Part shown: positions 35,158 through 44,339 of the stretch, piece by piece
How the letters are laid out: each line of letters starts with the position of its first letter
How positions within the stretch are numbered: the stretch's first letter is position 1
From: Maribacter sp044594925
GTDB lineage: Bacteria; Bacteroidota; Bacteroidia; Flavobacteriales; Flavobacteriaceae
Direction: 5' to 3'
Assembly: GCF_044594925.1 (NCBI RefSeq)
Contig: NZ_CP138991.1
Coordinates: forward strand, 3,348,001 to 3,412,000
Length of the DNA stretch: 64,000 nt
Translations under genes and position numbers: made by a program
Notes under the pieces: model-generated
Seen by the model: only the letters and a program-made list of their open reading frames with translations
What the model was told of the DNA's origin: nothing
The model's database searches: none

Positions 35158-37085
35158 CGCCCCATTACCCAGATATGCTGATAAGCGTTTAATTGTAGTA
35201 AATTATTCGCTAGTTTCAGTTTTTTGCCCGAGATGCCGTCCTTTAGATTGTCCTCAGGATGTATGCCAATGGTAAACAACCAAGAAATATGAAGAAATTG
35301 GGTGTTTTCATCAAAATTTGAAATTACCCATACCTTATCTTTTCCATTAGTACGTTCAAATACAAAAACATGTGGATTAGCGCTAGGATGAATTATAGCT
35401 GGTGAAACATCTGCAAAAACAGGAAGTTTTTTTCGTAATTGAATCATTTTTTTTAGTCCTTCAAAAATTGAACTGGCATGATTTTTTTGTGTAGCTAATT
35501 TAACCACCGTATTCCAATCTTGTTTTGGCCTGTTTACCCAGCGACTATCATCTTTATGGGCTTCGTTTTCACGGAAGGAATAATCGTTTAACATTCCTAT
35601 TTCATCACCTGCATATATTAACGGGATTCCCCCATAGGAAAGGATGATGCCGTGTAGCATTAAAATTTTTGCTATCGACTCTTTTACTTTGTTCTCGTCT
35701 TTTTGCTCCAGTGCTTTTTCCAATCCTAGAAGTGAGGCTGCACTTCCGGTAATTCTCCCATCCCCGTTCTTTGGATTATACATGAATAATAGTCCCTTTG
35801 CAGGAGACCACTCCAAACCACCGCAATAATAGTCCAACAAGAACTTTCGATGTTCATTGGGAGAAAGGCCTAGGTCACGGATAAATTGGTCATCATAACC
35901 CAGCCCAATATCATCATGGCATCGAATGTAATTGATCCAAGTCCCTTCTTTTGGCTTAGCAGGAATTTCCAGTAAACTTTTATGTAGTAAAGATGTTTTC
36001 TTAGTGGCAATAGAGTTCCATAACAATGCCATGAGCGATGCATTATAAGCGACCTCGCACTCATTACCCTTTAGCGGTCCTTCTCCAAAATATTTAATGA
36101 TATTTCTAGGAGCCACAATGGCCTCTGCTAAAAGAATTACACCGGGTGCTATAACCTGCAGGCACATGCGGAAAAGGGAAACCAATTGATGTGCTTCCGG
36201 TAGGTTTTGGGAAATAGTGCCTATTTTCTTCCATAGAAACGCAAGCGCATCAAAACGAACGACATCAACGCCCATATTCGCAAGTTTCAATAGGTTTTCT
36301 AACATCGCAATAAGTACCTCGGGATTGGTATAATTAAGGTCCCATTGGTAGTTGTTGAAACAAGTCATGACCCAACGTTGCATGTGTTCATTATAAGTAA
36401 AACTACCAGGGGCCGTAGTCGGAAAAATTTCTGGCAATGTTCTTTCAAAGGCGTCCGGAACTTCTCTGTCAGGATAAGTGTAGTAATAATTCTGATATTT
36501 TTCGTCCCCTGCTATTGCCTTTTTTGCCCATTCAAACTCGTTTGAAGTATGGTTCACCACAAAATCTAACATTAATATGATATCTTTTGATCTTGCTTTT
36601 TTAGTGAATGCCAAAAATTCTTTTCGAGTTCCGTAGCGGGAATCTATTTCATGATAACTATTTACGGCATACCCACCGTCATTTTCTCCGACAGGCCTTG
36701 TAGTTATGGGCATTAGGTGAAGGAAGTTAATGCCTAGCTCCTCAAAGTAAGGAAGCTTTTGATCCAGCCCTTTAATGTTAGTATTAAATCGGTCTACATA
36801 CAATTGCATTCCGGCCAATTGTTCGCTTTGGTACCAATTACCAGCTTCTGACCGTTTCAAGTCTAGTTTCTTTAATTCAGCTGGTCTATCGAAGAAAAGC
36901 TGTTCCATTTTATCTAGCAACTTAGAAAAGTAAGGTGCCTTCTCTTTTTCTGGATAAAGGGAAAAGTACAAGGAACTTATCAAGGAAATATTGGTAGAAA
37001 GTCGTAACTCAAAAGCTTCATGACTAGAGTCTACATGTTTTTTTGACCTTTTGGTCATTAATTGATGCAAAGTGGCCTGATTCAT
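35154..37085 (-). CDS. Amylosucrase-type GH13 enzyme
   Basis: A 643-residue GH13 enzyme whose layout follows Neisseria amylosucrase over its length: helical N-terminus, DGGYAVNSYHEIDSRYGT, DFVVNHTSNEFEWA, TCFNNYQWDLNYTNP and SQNLPEAHQLV. Catalytic residues are Asp279 (VVRFDALAF), Glu321 (LLAEAIV) and Asp392 (RCHDDIG), within a few residues of the Neisseria positions Asp286, Glu328 and Asp393. The family splits sucrose, transferring glucose to an alpha-glucan and releasing fructose. The absence of a signal peptide suggests a cytoplasmic enzyme. The ATG at 37085 is used since the longer reading begins at a TTG. It follows a fructokinase gene by one base, which would use the fructose. Confidence 0.9.
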   Translation of the reverse strand: MNQATLHQLMTKRSKKHVDSSHEAFELRLSTNISLISSLYFSLYPEKEKAPYFSKLLDKMEQLFFDRPAELKKLDLKRSEAGNWYQSEQLAGMQLYVDRFNTNIKGLDQKLPYFEELGINFLHLMPITTRPVGENDGGYAVNSYHEIDSRYGTRKEFLAFTKKARSKDIILMLDFVVNHTSNEFEWAKKAIAGDEKYQNYYYTYPDREVPDAFERTLPEIFPTTAPGSFTYNEHMQRWVMTCFNNYQWDLNYTNPEVLIAMLENLLKLANMGVDVVRFDALAFLWKKIGTISQNLPEAHQLVSLFRMCLQVIAPGVILLAEAIVAPRNIIKYFGEGPLKGNECEVAYNASLMALLWNSIATKKTSLLHKSLLEIPAKPKEGTWINYIRCHDDIGLGYDDQFIRDLGLSPNEHRKFLLDYYCGGLEWSPAKGLLFMYNPKNGDGRITGSAASLLGLEKALEQKDENKVKESIAKILMLHGIILSYGGIPLIYAGDEIGMLNDYSFRENEAHKDDSRWVNRPKQDWNTVVKLATQKNHASSIFEGLKKMIQLRKKLPVFADVSPAIIHPSANPHVFVFERTNGKDKVWVISNFDENTQFLHISWLFTIGIHPEDNLKDGISGKKLKLANNLLQLNAYQHIWVMGR

Positions 37086-37086
37086 T

Positions 37087-38031
37087 CTAGGAAAGGAGTT
37101 GTTTTTGATTTGGAAGGGATTCAATAGCCCCGAAATTTGTTGTGGTTATAGCTCCTGCCTTATTGGCCATAGCAACCATTGCCGTGAGTAAATCTTCATT
37201 ATCCAATGTTTGTTCCAAGTTGTGGTGTGTAGCAATTTGTTTTAACAGACAACCAATAAAAGCATCTCCGGCTCCTGTGGTATCCACGGGTTTAACCACG
37301 ATGCTCGGAATAGTTTTTGAATGCGTTTTTGTACTTAGCAACGTTCCTTCTCCGCCTAAGGTAATGACAATGATATCCGTTCCCATTTCGTGTAAATAGG
37401 TACATGCTTCTTTCAGATCAGTCTTTCCAGAAAGCAACTGGGCCTCTTCTAGGCTAAATTTACAGAGGTGGGATTTCTGTATGAACGGGATACATTTCTT
37501 TATAAAGACATCCTCTTTATTTTTCCAAAGATCTATTCTATAATTGGGGTCAAAACTTATGAAAGCGTTTTGTGTAAGCGCATCAAAGAAATATCTACTA
37601 TAAGCGTCTTCTAGATTCCCGCCCAATAAGGCGGTAGCTGCACCAAAATGCACTATATTTTCCTTGAACTCGTTCTTTAAAGTAGAATCATATTTTAGCT
37701 CTCTATCCGCTCCACGGCTAAAGACAAAATCTCGTTCTCCATCTTCATCAATGGAAACGAAGGCTAAGGTGGTGAAAACGTCCGATTTTTGTACGAGGGA
37801 AAGATCAACACTTTCCTTATCTAGGATATTAAGTAGAAAACTCCCAAAAGGGTCATCTCCAACGCACCCTACAAAAGCACTTTGGCCACTTAACTTACTT
37901 ATAGCGCAGGCTACGTTTGCTGGTGCTCCACCCGCTTTTTTTGTAAACTCTTTAGCCTTGGATAAATCCTTGCCCTGATTTTCAGCTACAAAATCAATAA
38001 GTAGTTCACCAATACAAAATACCTTTTTCAT
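37087..38031 (-). CDS. PfkB-family fructokinase
   Basis: A 314-residue ATP-dependent sugar kinase: N-terminal GELLIDFVAEN, AGGAPANVACAISKLSG (fructokinase-like AGGAPAN), FDPNYR, and C-terminal PVDTTGAGDAFIGCLL with the catalytic Asp. AGGAPANVA is typical of ScrK-type fructokinases. Its downstream partner, one base away, is an amylosucrase-like enzyme that liberates fructose, so fructose is the likely substrate. It starts 201 bp from a divergent SPFH gene. Confidence 0.9.
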   Translation of the reverse strand: MKKVFCIGELLIDFVAENQGKDLSKAKEFTKKAGGAPANVACAISKLSGQSAFVGCVGDDPFGSFLLNILDKESVDLSLVQKSDVFTTLAFVSIDEDGERDFVFSRGADRELKYDSTLKNEFKENIVHFGAATALLGGNLEDAYSRYFFDALTQNAFISFDPNYRIDLWKNKEDVFIKKCIPFIQKSHLCKFSLEEAQLLSGKTDLKEACTYLHEMGTDIIVITLGGEGTLLSTKTHSKTIPSIVVKPVDTTGAGDAFIGCLLKQIATHHNLEQTLDNEDLLTAMVAMANKAGAITTTNFGAIESLPNQKQLLS

Positions 38032-38149
38032 AGATGAATTTCAAAGTTTAAAATCTAAGGTAAATAGAAAAAACAGCTTTCTCTAAATTTTGTTGTGAAT
38101 AATTAAAGCTTAGCTCTTAAAGGAGCTGATTGTAGCTTATGATGTTAAC

Positions 38150-38185
38150 AACAGGGCTATAAGACCTCTTATTTCTTGCCCTGTT
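38150..38185. promoter_or_regulatory. Two-tier stem-loop in the leader of the SPFH gene
   Basis: AACAGGGC (38150-38157) and GCCCTGTT (38178-38185) pair perfectly and enclose a second small stem, ATAAG-acct-CTTAT. It lies 48 bp upstream of the SPFH start and also inside the divergent region before the fructokinase gene. No T-run follows, so it is not a classical terminator; role unknown. Confidence 0.35.
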
Positions 38186-38232
38186 ATAAGGAATTTGCTA
38201 CCTTTTTGGGATAAATGAAAAAATAGCTGATA

Positions 38233-39369
38233 ATGAACATATTTGACGAGATAAAAAAGAAATTAAGCCATGAGTTTATAGATATCATAGAATGGCTAGA
38301 TACTTCAAACGATACCATTGTGCATCGGTTTGAGAGGTATCAGAATGAAATTAAGAATAATGCCCAATTAATAGTTCGCGAAGGACAAACGGCTGTTTTC
38401 GTGAACGAGGGTCAGTTAGCAGATGTATTTAAGCCGGGTACTTATACCTTGAATACTCAGAACCTTCCCATTTTAACGACGCTCAAAGGGTGGAAATATG
38501 GATTTAACAGCCCTTTTAAAGCAGAGGTTTATTTTGTGAACACCAGATTGTTTACAGACGAAAAATGGGGTACGAAAAACCCGTTCATGTTAAGTGATGA
38601 TCGTTTTGGACTTGTAGAGATCAGAGCCTTTGGAACCTATAGTTTTCGGATTAAGGACCCGGGGAAATTTGTTGTGGATGTTGTTGGAACGGATGGTAAT
38701 TTTACCAATTATGAAGTCAATGAACACCTTAAGAGTTTAATTGTAACCCGATTTACGGATACTGTTGGGGAGGCTAATTTGCCAATTGAATTATATGCAG
38801 CAAATACGAGTGAACTATCCGAAACATGCCAAGAGGTAATGCAACCAGAATTTGGACGCGTGGGTATAGAGTTAGAAAAGTTCTATATCGAAAATGTCTC
38901 CATGCCAGAAGAGCTGAAAAAAGAAATTTTTGAGTACAGTCGTTTGGATAAATTGGATATGACCAAGTTGGCACAGTTCAAAGCTGCAAAAGCTATGGAA
39001 TTGGCAGCCGCAAACGAAGGAGGTACCGCGGGTGCCGGTATGGGCATGGGCATGGGTTTTGTGCTGGCACAACAAATGGGAGGTCTTATGGGCCAACCTT
39101 CCGGTCAACCCTTTGGCGCGCAAACACCACAAGTGCAACAAGTTCCACCACCGGTGCCGCTGCAGATAACGTACTTTTATGCGGTCAATGGGCAACAATT
39201 GGGTCCAGTATCTTTTGATAAGCTTAAGGAGCTTTTTGCGAATAGGACCATAAATAGGGACTCACTGGTCTGGAAACAGGGAATGGCCAATTGGGCAAGT
39301 CTTAAAGAAATAGCGGAGCTAAAATCGTTTTTAGGTGGAAATACACCTCCACCATTACCCAACGCATAG
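38233..39369 (+). CDS. SPFH-domain protein with C-terminal GYF_2 domain
   Basis: A 378-residue protein of the virion-core/YdjP-type SPFH family. Residues 1-260 are an SPFH domain (LIVREGQTAVFVNEGQLADV, FGTYSFRIKDPGKFVVDVVG), then a Gly/Met-rich linker (GTAGAGMGMGMGFVLAQQMG), a Pro/Gln-rich stretch and a GYF_2 domain (TYFYAVNGQQLGPVSFDKLK, WKQGMANWASLKEI). SPFH proteins form membrane-associated rings. The next gene encodes a zinc-ribbon membrane protein 53 bp on, and these two occur together elsewhere as I know the family, so a joint membrane role is likely. Confidence 0.88.
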   Translation: MNIFDEIKKKLSHEFIDIIEWLDTSNDTIVHRFERYQNEIKNNAQLIVREGQTAVFVNEGQLADVFKPGTYTLNTQNLPILTTLKGWKYGFNSPFKAEVYFVNTRLFTDEKWGTKNPFMLSDDRFGLVEIRAFGTYSFRIKDPGKFVVDVVGTDGNFTNYEVNEHLKSLIVTRFTDTVGEANLPIELYAANTSELSETCQEVMQPEFGRVGIELEKFYIENVSMPEELKKEIFEYSRLDKLDMTKLAQFKAAKAMELAAANEGGTAGAGMGMGMGFVLAQQMGGLMGQPSGQPFGAQTPQVQQVPPPVPLQITYFYAVNGQQLGPVSFDKLKELFANRTINRDSLVWKQGMANWASLKEIAELKSFLGGNTPPPLPNA

Positions 39370-39422
39370 CATAGTTAAGAAGGAATAACAGACTGATTTT
39401 CGTTAGCGCGAAAGCAACGTAC

Positions 39423-40505
39423 ATGGAAGAAATCCAAGAATCGGAACATAAAAAAGCCTGTGCCAATTGTGGCGCGGAGCTAAAGTTTAAGCCAGGCTCA
39501 CATCAACTTAAATGCGAGTATTGCGGGTATGAGGAATTTATTGAGCAGTCTAAAAGCAGTTTTGAGGAATTAGAGTTAGCCCATTATCTAAAGATAGTTG
39601 GGGAGAATGCATATACGGAGACGATTGAGCTTTTACATTGTAAAAATTGTGGTGCCAACCAACATGTAGAGGAGAATTATAAATCACTGGATTGCGTGTA
39701 TTGTAGCGAACCATTGATACGTGAGGATACCGAAACTGAAGGGTGGATTTTACCAGGAGCACTGGTTCCTTTTCAGTTAGATGTAAATAAAGCAAGAAAT
39801 ATTTTCAAAACTTGGGTCGGCAGTTTATGGTTTGCACCTAACAATCTCAAAAGGGCGGCATTAGATCCTGAAGGGCTGCATGGTTTATATATTCCGTATT
39901 GGACTTTTGATGCTAATTTGTTTGCATCTTATCAAGGACAGCGGGGCGATTACTACTATGAGACCCAGACCTATAATAGCGATAAAGGAAGGCGAACAAG
40001 AAAGGTGCGTAAAACAAAATGGACCTATGCTTCTGGAAGGGTCAACGGTTTTGTAGATGATATTTTAATAAACGCTTCGGAGAAAAAGAGAAGAGATATT
40101 CCGCCTTCAATCGCGTTTTGGAACCTAAAGGATTTAGTTGTTTTTAACTCTAAGTATTTATCAGGTTTTGTTACCGAAAAGTATACCATTTCACTAAAGG
40201 AAGGCCATCATCAATCTTTTCAGGAAGCAAAAAATATTGCCTACAATTGGATACGAAGGGATATTGGAGGGGATACTCAACGTATTGCCAATGCAGACAT
40301 GAAGCTTTCCGATGAGACTTTTAAACATATTCTGCTCCCAGTATATATTAGTTCGTATCGGTATAATGGAAAGGAATACCATTTCTATATTAATGGCCAA
40401 ACGGGTAATTTAAGTGGTACTAGGCCTTATTCCTTTTGGAAAATTTTCTTTTTAGTGCTTTTCATCCTTGCGATAATTGCGGGAATTGCGATTTTTGCCA
40501 AATGA
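39423..40505 (+). CDS. Zinc-ribbon membrane protein, SPFH partner
   Basis: A 360-residue protein with two zinc ribbons, CANCGAEL...CEYCG and CKNCGANQ...CVYCSEP, each with paired CxxC motifs. A central beta-rich domain (YIPYWTFDANLFASYQGQRG) precedes a C-terminal membrane segment (IFFLVLFILAIIAGIAIFA). There is no helicase motif, although relatives are sometimes named as PriA-like for the zinc region. Partner of the SPFH gene; its stop overlaps the next start (ATGA). Function unknown. Confidence 0.8.
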   Translation: MEEIQESEHKKACANCGAELKFKPGSHQLKCEYCGYEEFIEQSKSSFEELELAHYLKIVGENAYTETIELLHCKNCGANQHVEENYKSLDCVYCSEPLIREDTETEGWILPGALVPFQLDVNKARNIFKTWVGSLWFAPNNLKRAALDPEGLHGLYIPYWTFDANLFASYQGQRGDYYYETQTYNSDKGRRTRKVRKTKWTYASGRVNGFVDDILINASEKKRRDIPPSIAFWNLKDLVVFNSKYLSGFVTEKYTISLKEGHHQSFQEAKNIAYNWIRRDIGGDTQRIANADMKLSDETFKHILLPVYISSYRYNGKEYHFYINGQTGNLSGTRPYSFWKIFFLVLFILAIIAGIAIFAK

Positions 40506-41236
40506 TTTCAGATAGAACACTGGTTATCGGAGATATTCATTCCGGATTAAAGGCCTTACAGCAAGTATTGGATAGAGCAGCAATAACGCAACAGGACAAA
40601 CTTATATTTTTAGGAGATTATGTTGATGGTTGGAGCGAGGCTGTTGAAACGGTAGATTATCTTCTGCAATTGAACAAAACGCACCATTGTGTATTTCTTA
40701 GAGGCAACCACGATGCTCTATGTCATCAATGGCTAACGGGGGGCGATGATAATCCATTATGGTTTATGCATGGAGGGGAAGCAACCGTAAATTCTTATCA
40801 CAAGGCGAAAGCTGCCACCAAAAAGGAGCATATACGCTTTTATGAAAATCTTAAAGATTATTATATAGATGAAGATAATAGACTGTTCTTACATGCCGGT
40901 TTTACAAACCTTAAAGGCGTAGCCCATGAATATACGACCAAAACATTTTATTGGGACCGTACTCTTTGGGAACTGGTGCTCTCAATAGACCCTAATTTGA
41001 AGGAAGGTGACATGTATTATCCTAAAAGACTTACGCATTACAAAGAGATTTACATTGGCCATACCCCTGTTACTCGTATGGGGAAAACTACCCCTCAAAA
41101 TGCCGTAAATGTCTGGAATATTGATACTGGAGCAGCATTTAAAGGGCCGCTGACCGCTTTTAATATTCATACCAAGAAGTATTGGCAGAGCCAGCCTGTG
41201 TACACTTTTTATCCTAGTGAAAGAGGTAGAAATTAG
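40502..41236 (+). CDS. Metallophosphoesterase (PPP-type phosphatase)
   Basis: A 244-residue calcineurin-like phosphoesterase. Metal-binding motifs appear in order: VIGDIHSG (Asp, His), LGDYVDGW (Asp), RGNHDAL (Asn, His), LHAGF (His) and YIGHTPVTRMG (His). This is the serine/threonine phosphatase-like arrangement of PrpA/PrpB and ApaH types. The ATG at 40502 overlaps the stop of the preceding gene as ATGA. A longer frame to 40436 has no motif. The substrate is unknown. Confidence 0.9.
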   Translation: MISDRTLVIGDIHSGLKALQQVLDRAAITQQDKLIFLGDYVDGWSEAVETVDYLLQLNKTHHCVFLRGNHDALCHQWLTGGDDNPLWFMHGGEATVNSYHKAKAATKKEHIRFYENLKDYYIDEDNRLFLHAGFTNLKGVAHEYTTKTFYWDRTLWELVLSIDPNLKEGDMYYPKRLTHYKEIYIGHTPVTRMGKTTPQNAVNVWNIDTGAAFKGPLTAFNIHTKKYWQSQPVYTFYPSERGRN

Positions 41237-41301
41237 GAAATCAATTTAATTTTAAAGGGTAAAACAGCGTAGAATTAACGAACTTTGATAAAAACTGATA
41301 T

Positions 41302-42300
41302 ATGTCCGAGAAGAATATAAGACTAGAAGTGATGCAGGCCATTGAGCCTGAAGTGGAAGGGTTTATGGATAATTTTCTGATAAAACCAGAAGATATATGG
41401 CAGCCTACGGATTTTCTTCCAGATTCCCAAAGCGATGGTTTTCTGGATCACGTAGAGCAACTACGAGAAGAATCAAAAGAGTTAGGCTATGATTTTTGGG
41501 TAACCATGGTGGCGGATACCATTACCGAAGAAGCCTTACCTACCTATGAGTCCTGGTTAATGGATGTAGTTGGGATAGATCAGCATGGCGAATATAAAAC
41601 CAATGGCTGGGCCAAGTGGGTAAGAGCGTGGACAGCAGAAGAAAACAGACATGGAGATGTACTTAACAAATATTTGTATTTGTCAGGAAGGGTCAACATG
41701 AAAGAGATAGAGATAACCACGCAACATCTTATTTCGGACGGTTTTGATATTGGTACGGATAGAGATCCTTACAAGAATTTTGTCTACACCTCCTTTCAGG
41801 AATTAGCTACGAATATTTCACACAAACGCGTGGGGCAAATGGCTAAGAAAAAAGGGAACGCATTATTAGGTAAAATGTGTACCATAATTGCAGGAGATGA
41901 AATGCGACATCATTTGGCCTATAGAGAATTTGTAAAAACGATTATGGGTCACGACCCTAACGGAATGATGTTGGCCTTTGCGGATATGATGAAACAGAAA
42001 ATTGTAATGCCGGCACACTTTTTAAGAGAATCTGGTGGTACTATTGGCACTGCCTTCGAGAACTTCTCTAATTGCGCACAAAGACTTGGTGTATATACAG
42101 CTCAGGATTATATAGATATTCTTGCAAAACTAAATTCTTTCTGGGAGATTGATGCCGTAAGAGGTCTTAATGACGAAGCACAGAAAGCAAGGGATTATCT
42201 GATGAAACTTCCGGAAAGGTTGGAACGTATTGCCTCTAGAATGAAGTTTCCAGAAGATCAGTACCACTTTAAGTGGGTAGAGACCAATGGAATGCTTTAA
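41302..42300 (+). CDS. Acyl-ACP desaturase (stearoyl-ACP type)
   Basis: Soluble di-iron desaturase that puts a cis double bond in acyl-ACP. The 332-residue protein has the two conserved di-iron motifs, AEENRHGDVL and GDEMRHHLAY (E/DExRH), with further Glu ligands in TEEALPTYE and FQELATNISH. Most bacterial members are found in Actinobacteria and Bacteroidota. It stands alone with its own terminator, and would lower membrane order in cold conditions; that role is inferred from the family. Confidence 0.92.
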   Translation: MSEKNIRLEVMQAIEPEVEGFMDNFLIKPEDIWQPTDFLPDSQSDGFLDHVEQLREESKELGYDFWVTMVADTITEEALPTYESWLMDVVGIDQHGEYKTNGWAKWVRAWTAEENRHGDVLNKYLYLSGRVNMKEIEITTQHLISDGFDIGTDRDPYKNFVYTSFQELATNISHKRVGQMAKKKGNALLGKMCTIIAGDEMRHHLAYREFVKTIMGHDPNGMMLAFADMMKQKIVMPAHFLRESGGTIGTAFENFSNCAQRLGVYTAQDYIDILAKLNSFWEIDAVRGLNDEAQKARDYLMKLPERLERIASRMKFPEDQYHFKWVETNGML

Positions 42301-42320
42301 AGCGCAAATTATATAAAATA

Positions 42321-42352
42321 AAAAGCCCAATCCTTATATAGATTGGGCTTTT
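42321..42352. terminator. Bidirectional terminator after the desaturase gene
   Basis: AAAAGCCCAATC (42321-42332) pairs with GATTGGGCTTTT (42341-42352), followed by ATTTT; the reverse strand has a matching T-run. It serves the desaturase gene and the convergent helix-hairpin-helix gene. Confidence 0.85.
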
Positions 42353-42371
42353 ATTTTGGTTGGTAAATTAC

Positions 42372-42929
42372 TTATAATTTTCCGTGGTCGTGTTCATCTT
42401 GCCACTTAGCCAGTTCGCTCCATTTACCCTCGTAGGCCATTTTAGCTTGCATTGGCCATGAAGCTGGGTTGTGCACTTGATAGCGCTTTCCGCCACCGTC
42501 CAATACTTTTTGACATTCTGCCACAGAAGCTTCTGAAAGTGCTTTCCAGGTTTTAACCCCGGCATCTTTGAACATCCCTTCTATTTTAGGCCCTATACCT
42601 TCAACAACTTTAAGGTCATCCTGTTTAATGGTCTTGCCAAAGGCCGCTTTTGCTCCTGCGGCATCAAAAGGTATAGAAGCCACGGCTGCACCGGCTGCAA
42701 AAGAAGCTGCTGTACTTGCTACGTTTGCTTTGGCACTACTTACTTTCTTATTACAAGCATCCAAATCAGCTTTTAACTTAGCGTTTTTATCTTCTAAAAG
42801 TTTTAGGTCCGCAGAATTGTCAATTGTAGTATTACCGCTTCGGCCAATAAGGTAGCCAAGAATTCCACAAATTATACCAACTAAAGCTGGAATTAACCAA
42901 CACCAGATATTCATATTTTCAAAATTCAT
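42372..42929 (-). CDS. Membrane-anchored helix-hairpin-helix domain protein
   Basis: A 185-residue protein: an N-terminal membrane segment (WLIPALVGIICGILGYLIG), a coiled-coil stretch (DLKLLEDKNAKLKADLDACN), an Ala-rich linker (ANVASTAASFAAGAAVAS) and a C-terminal helix-hairpin-helix domain (DDLKVVEGIGPKIEGMFKDAG, then TWKALSEASVAECQKVLDGG). The domain resembles the one often found in ribosomal-protein-L21-like or Rap-type annotations. It is upstream of nothing and 27 bp after an OmpA-family gene on the same strand, so the pair may form an envelope unit. Met6 is another possible start. Confidence 0.78.
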   Translation of the reverse strand: MNFENMNIWCWLIPALVGIICGILGYLIGRSGNTTIDNSADLKLLEDKNAKLKADLDACNKKVSSAKANVASTAASFAAGAAVASIPFDAAGAKAAFGKTIKQDDLKVVEGIGPKIEGMFKDAGVKTWKALSEASVAECQKVLDGGGKRYQVHNPASWPMQAKMAYEGKWSELAKWQDEHDHGKL

Positions 42930-42956
42930 TTTGTACTATTTTAATTTGTTAGTGAT

Positions 42957-43865
42957 TTAATTGTTTAGTGTTACGACGGTCCTTCTGTTTTTAGACCTAC
43001 CTTCTTCCGTTGCATTACTTTCAATGGGAGCTGTTTGCCCTTTAGAAGACGTTTTTATTTTGGTTTCGGAAATTCCGTTTCGCATGAGATAGGCTTTGGC
43101 AAAATTTGCTCTGTCCAAACCAAGTCTCATATTAGTGGTCGCTACCCCGGTATTATCAGTGTGGCCCACGACATTGGCGGTGGCACCCTCCATTTTATCC
43201 AAATACCTGGAAATATCAGCTACTTTTTGACGCTGTTCGGCATTTAAACTAATAGATGCCTCTGCGGTATTGAAATATAGCGTAAGCGGATTAGCATTGA
43301 TTTTATCGAACAAGGCTTTCATCTCTTCAGCGGCATTTTCGGATTCCCCGCTTAAGCCGTAGCTTATAGGTCCAAGATATACGTTTTCTTTGGGCACCAT
43401 ACTTTCCATGAGTTCTCCCATAGTGTTCATTCTGGACGAAGAAATACCTTTCGAGACTAAATGGTTTTTAACCGCATTAGCTCTGGCCAGTCCTAGATTG
43501 GGATAAGCACTATCGTTATCTTCGTCACTTTTATAGTACCCCGTAATATTAATTACTTTCCCTGCATTGGTTTCTAGAAAACCTTTAAGGCTGGTAATAC
43601 CTTCTTCCATGCCAGCGGCTAGGGGCATTAGAATAGATGAAGAGGAACTATTGAAATTATAGTTGTCATTGCTGTTAAAGGCATAATCTCCATCGCTAAA
43701 GGCAAAAGGATAGGATGTTGCTTCTGGTACAATGGGCGTTGCTACTTCTTTTGGAGGCTCCTGTTCTACACTAGCTCCGCATTCACTGCAGCAGGTAATG
43801 TAAAAATAAGTCCCTGCTAAAATAGTAATCAACATCAGCAGTAGATTCGTTGTTGTTTTTGTCAT
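42957..43865 (-). CDS. OmpA-family protein with two OmpA-like domains
   Basis: A 302-residue envelope protein. An N-terminal anchor (LLLMLITILAGTYFYITCC) is followed by a first, degenerate OmpA-like domain (about 90-185; VINITGYYKSDEDND and ARANAVKNHLVSKGI) and a complete C-terminal OmpA peptidoglycan-binding domain (about 200-300; ANVVGHTDNTGVATTNMRLG, RANFAKAYLMRNG, SKNRRTVVTLNN). It should tether the envelope to peptidoglycan. The helix-hairpin-helix gene follows 27 bp later. The duplication of the domain is seen directly. Confidence 0.88.
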   Translation of the reverse strand: MTKTTTNLLLMLITILAGTYFYITCCSECGASVEQEPPKEVATPIVPEATSYPFAFSDGDYAFNSNDNYNFNSSSSSILMPLAAGMEEGITSLKGFLETNAGKVINITGYYKSDEDNDSAYPNLGLARANAVKNHLVSKGISSSRMNTMGELMESMVPKENVYLGPISYGLSGESENAAEEMKALFDKINANPLTLYFNTAEASISLNAEQRQKVADISRYLDKMEGATANVVGHTDNTGVATTNMRLGLDRANFAKAYLMRNGISETKIKTSSKGQTAPIESNATEEGRSKNRRTVVTLNN

Positions 43866-44077
43866 TTTTTAATAGTGTTTAGTGTTTCATGCACAATGTA
43901 TTAAAAAAATCTTAAAATTTTTGAATATCTGACGGCTTAATTACTAGTAATCAGAAGGAAGTGATTTTCCAACTATAGTTAAATTGATACCATTTGCACA
44001 TTGAAATGGCTAGTAGGCATAATTCAAATATTTTTTATGGGAGATAATTCGGAACTTTATAATGCAAATAAAGTACA

Positions 44078-44181
44078 CCCTATCGCTCCCGACAAAGATC
44101 CGGCATTGGGATAGGGTTCTATGACATATTTGAGTTAGTTGGTTAATTAAGTAAGCCCTATCGTATCCTTAAACGATAGGG
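44078..44181. promoter_or_regulatory. Two hairpins with mutually complementary arms
   Basis: Arms CCCTATC (44078-44084) and GATAGGG (44110-44116) form one hairpin; CCCTATCGT (44156-44164) and ACGATAGGG (44173-44181) form another, perfect over nine bp, followed by TTATTTG. Since both CCCTATC arms can pair with both GATAGGG arms, alternative folds are possible, as in attenuators and riboswitches. No downstream plus-strand gene is nearby except a 42-codon ORF. Confidence 0.4.
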
Positions 44182-44339
44182 TTATTTGTTGGTAATATTT
44201 GGCTCATAAAACAGTCCTTCCTGCATACTATACATTGGCATTAAATTAAAACCGTTTATACATTTAAAAGTGCAAAATATACAGAAGTGACGTAATGCTA
44301 TTATGATAAAATATATCTTGATAGAAGCATTATAATGAT

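Noticed and set aside
37086..37124. Longer N-terminus for the amylosucrase-like gene
   Set aside because: The codon at 37124 is TTG and the extension overlaps the fructokinase gene.
42368..42565. 65-codon minus-strand frame overlapping the helix-hairpin-helix gene
   Set aside because: It is an out-of-frame shadow of the 42372-42929 gene.
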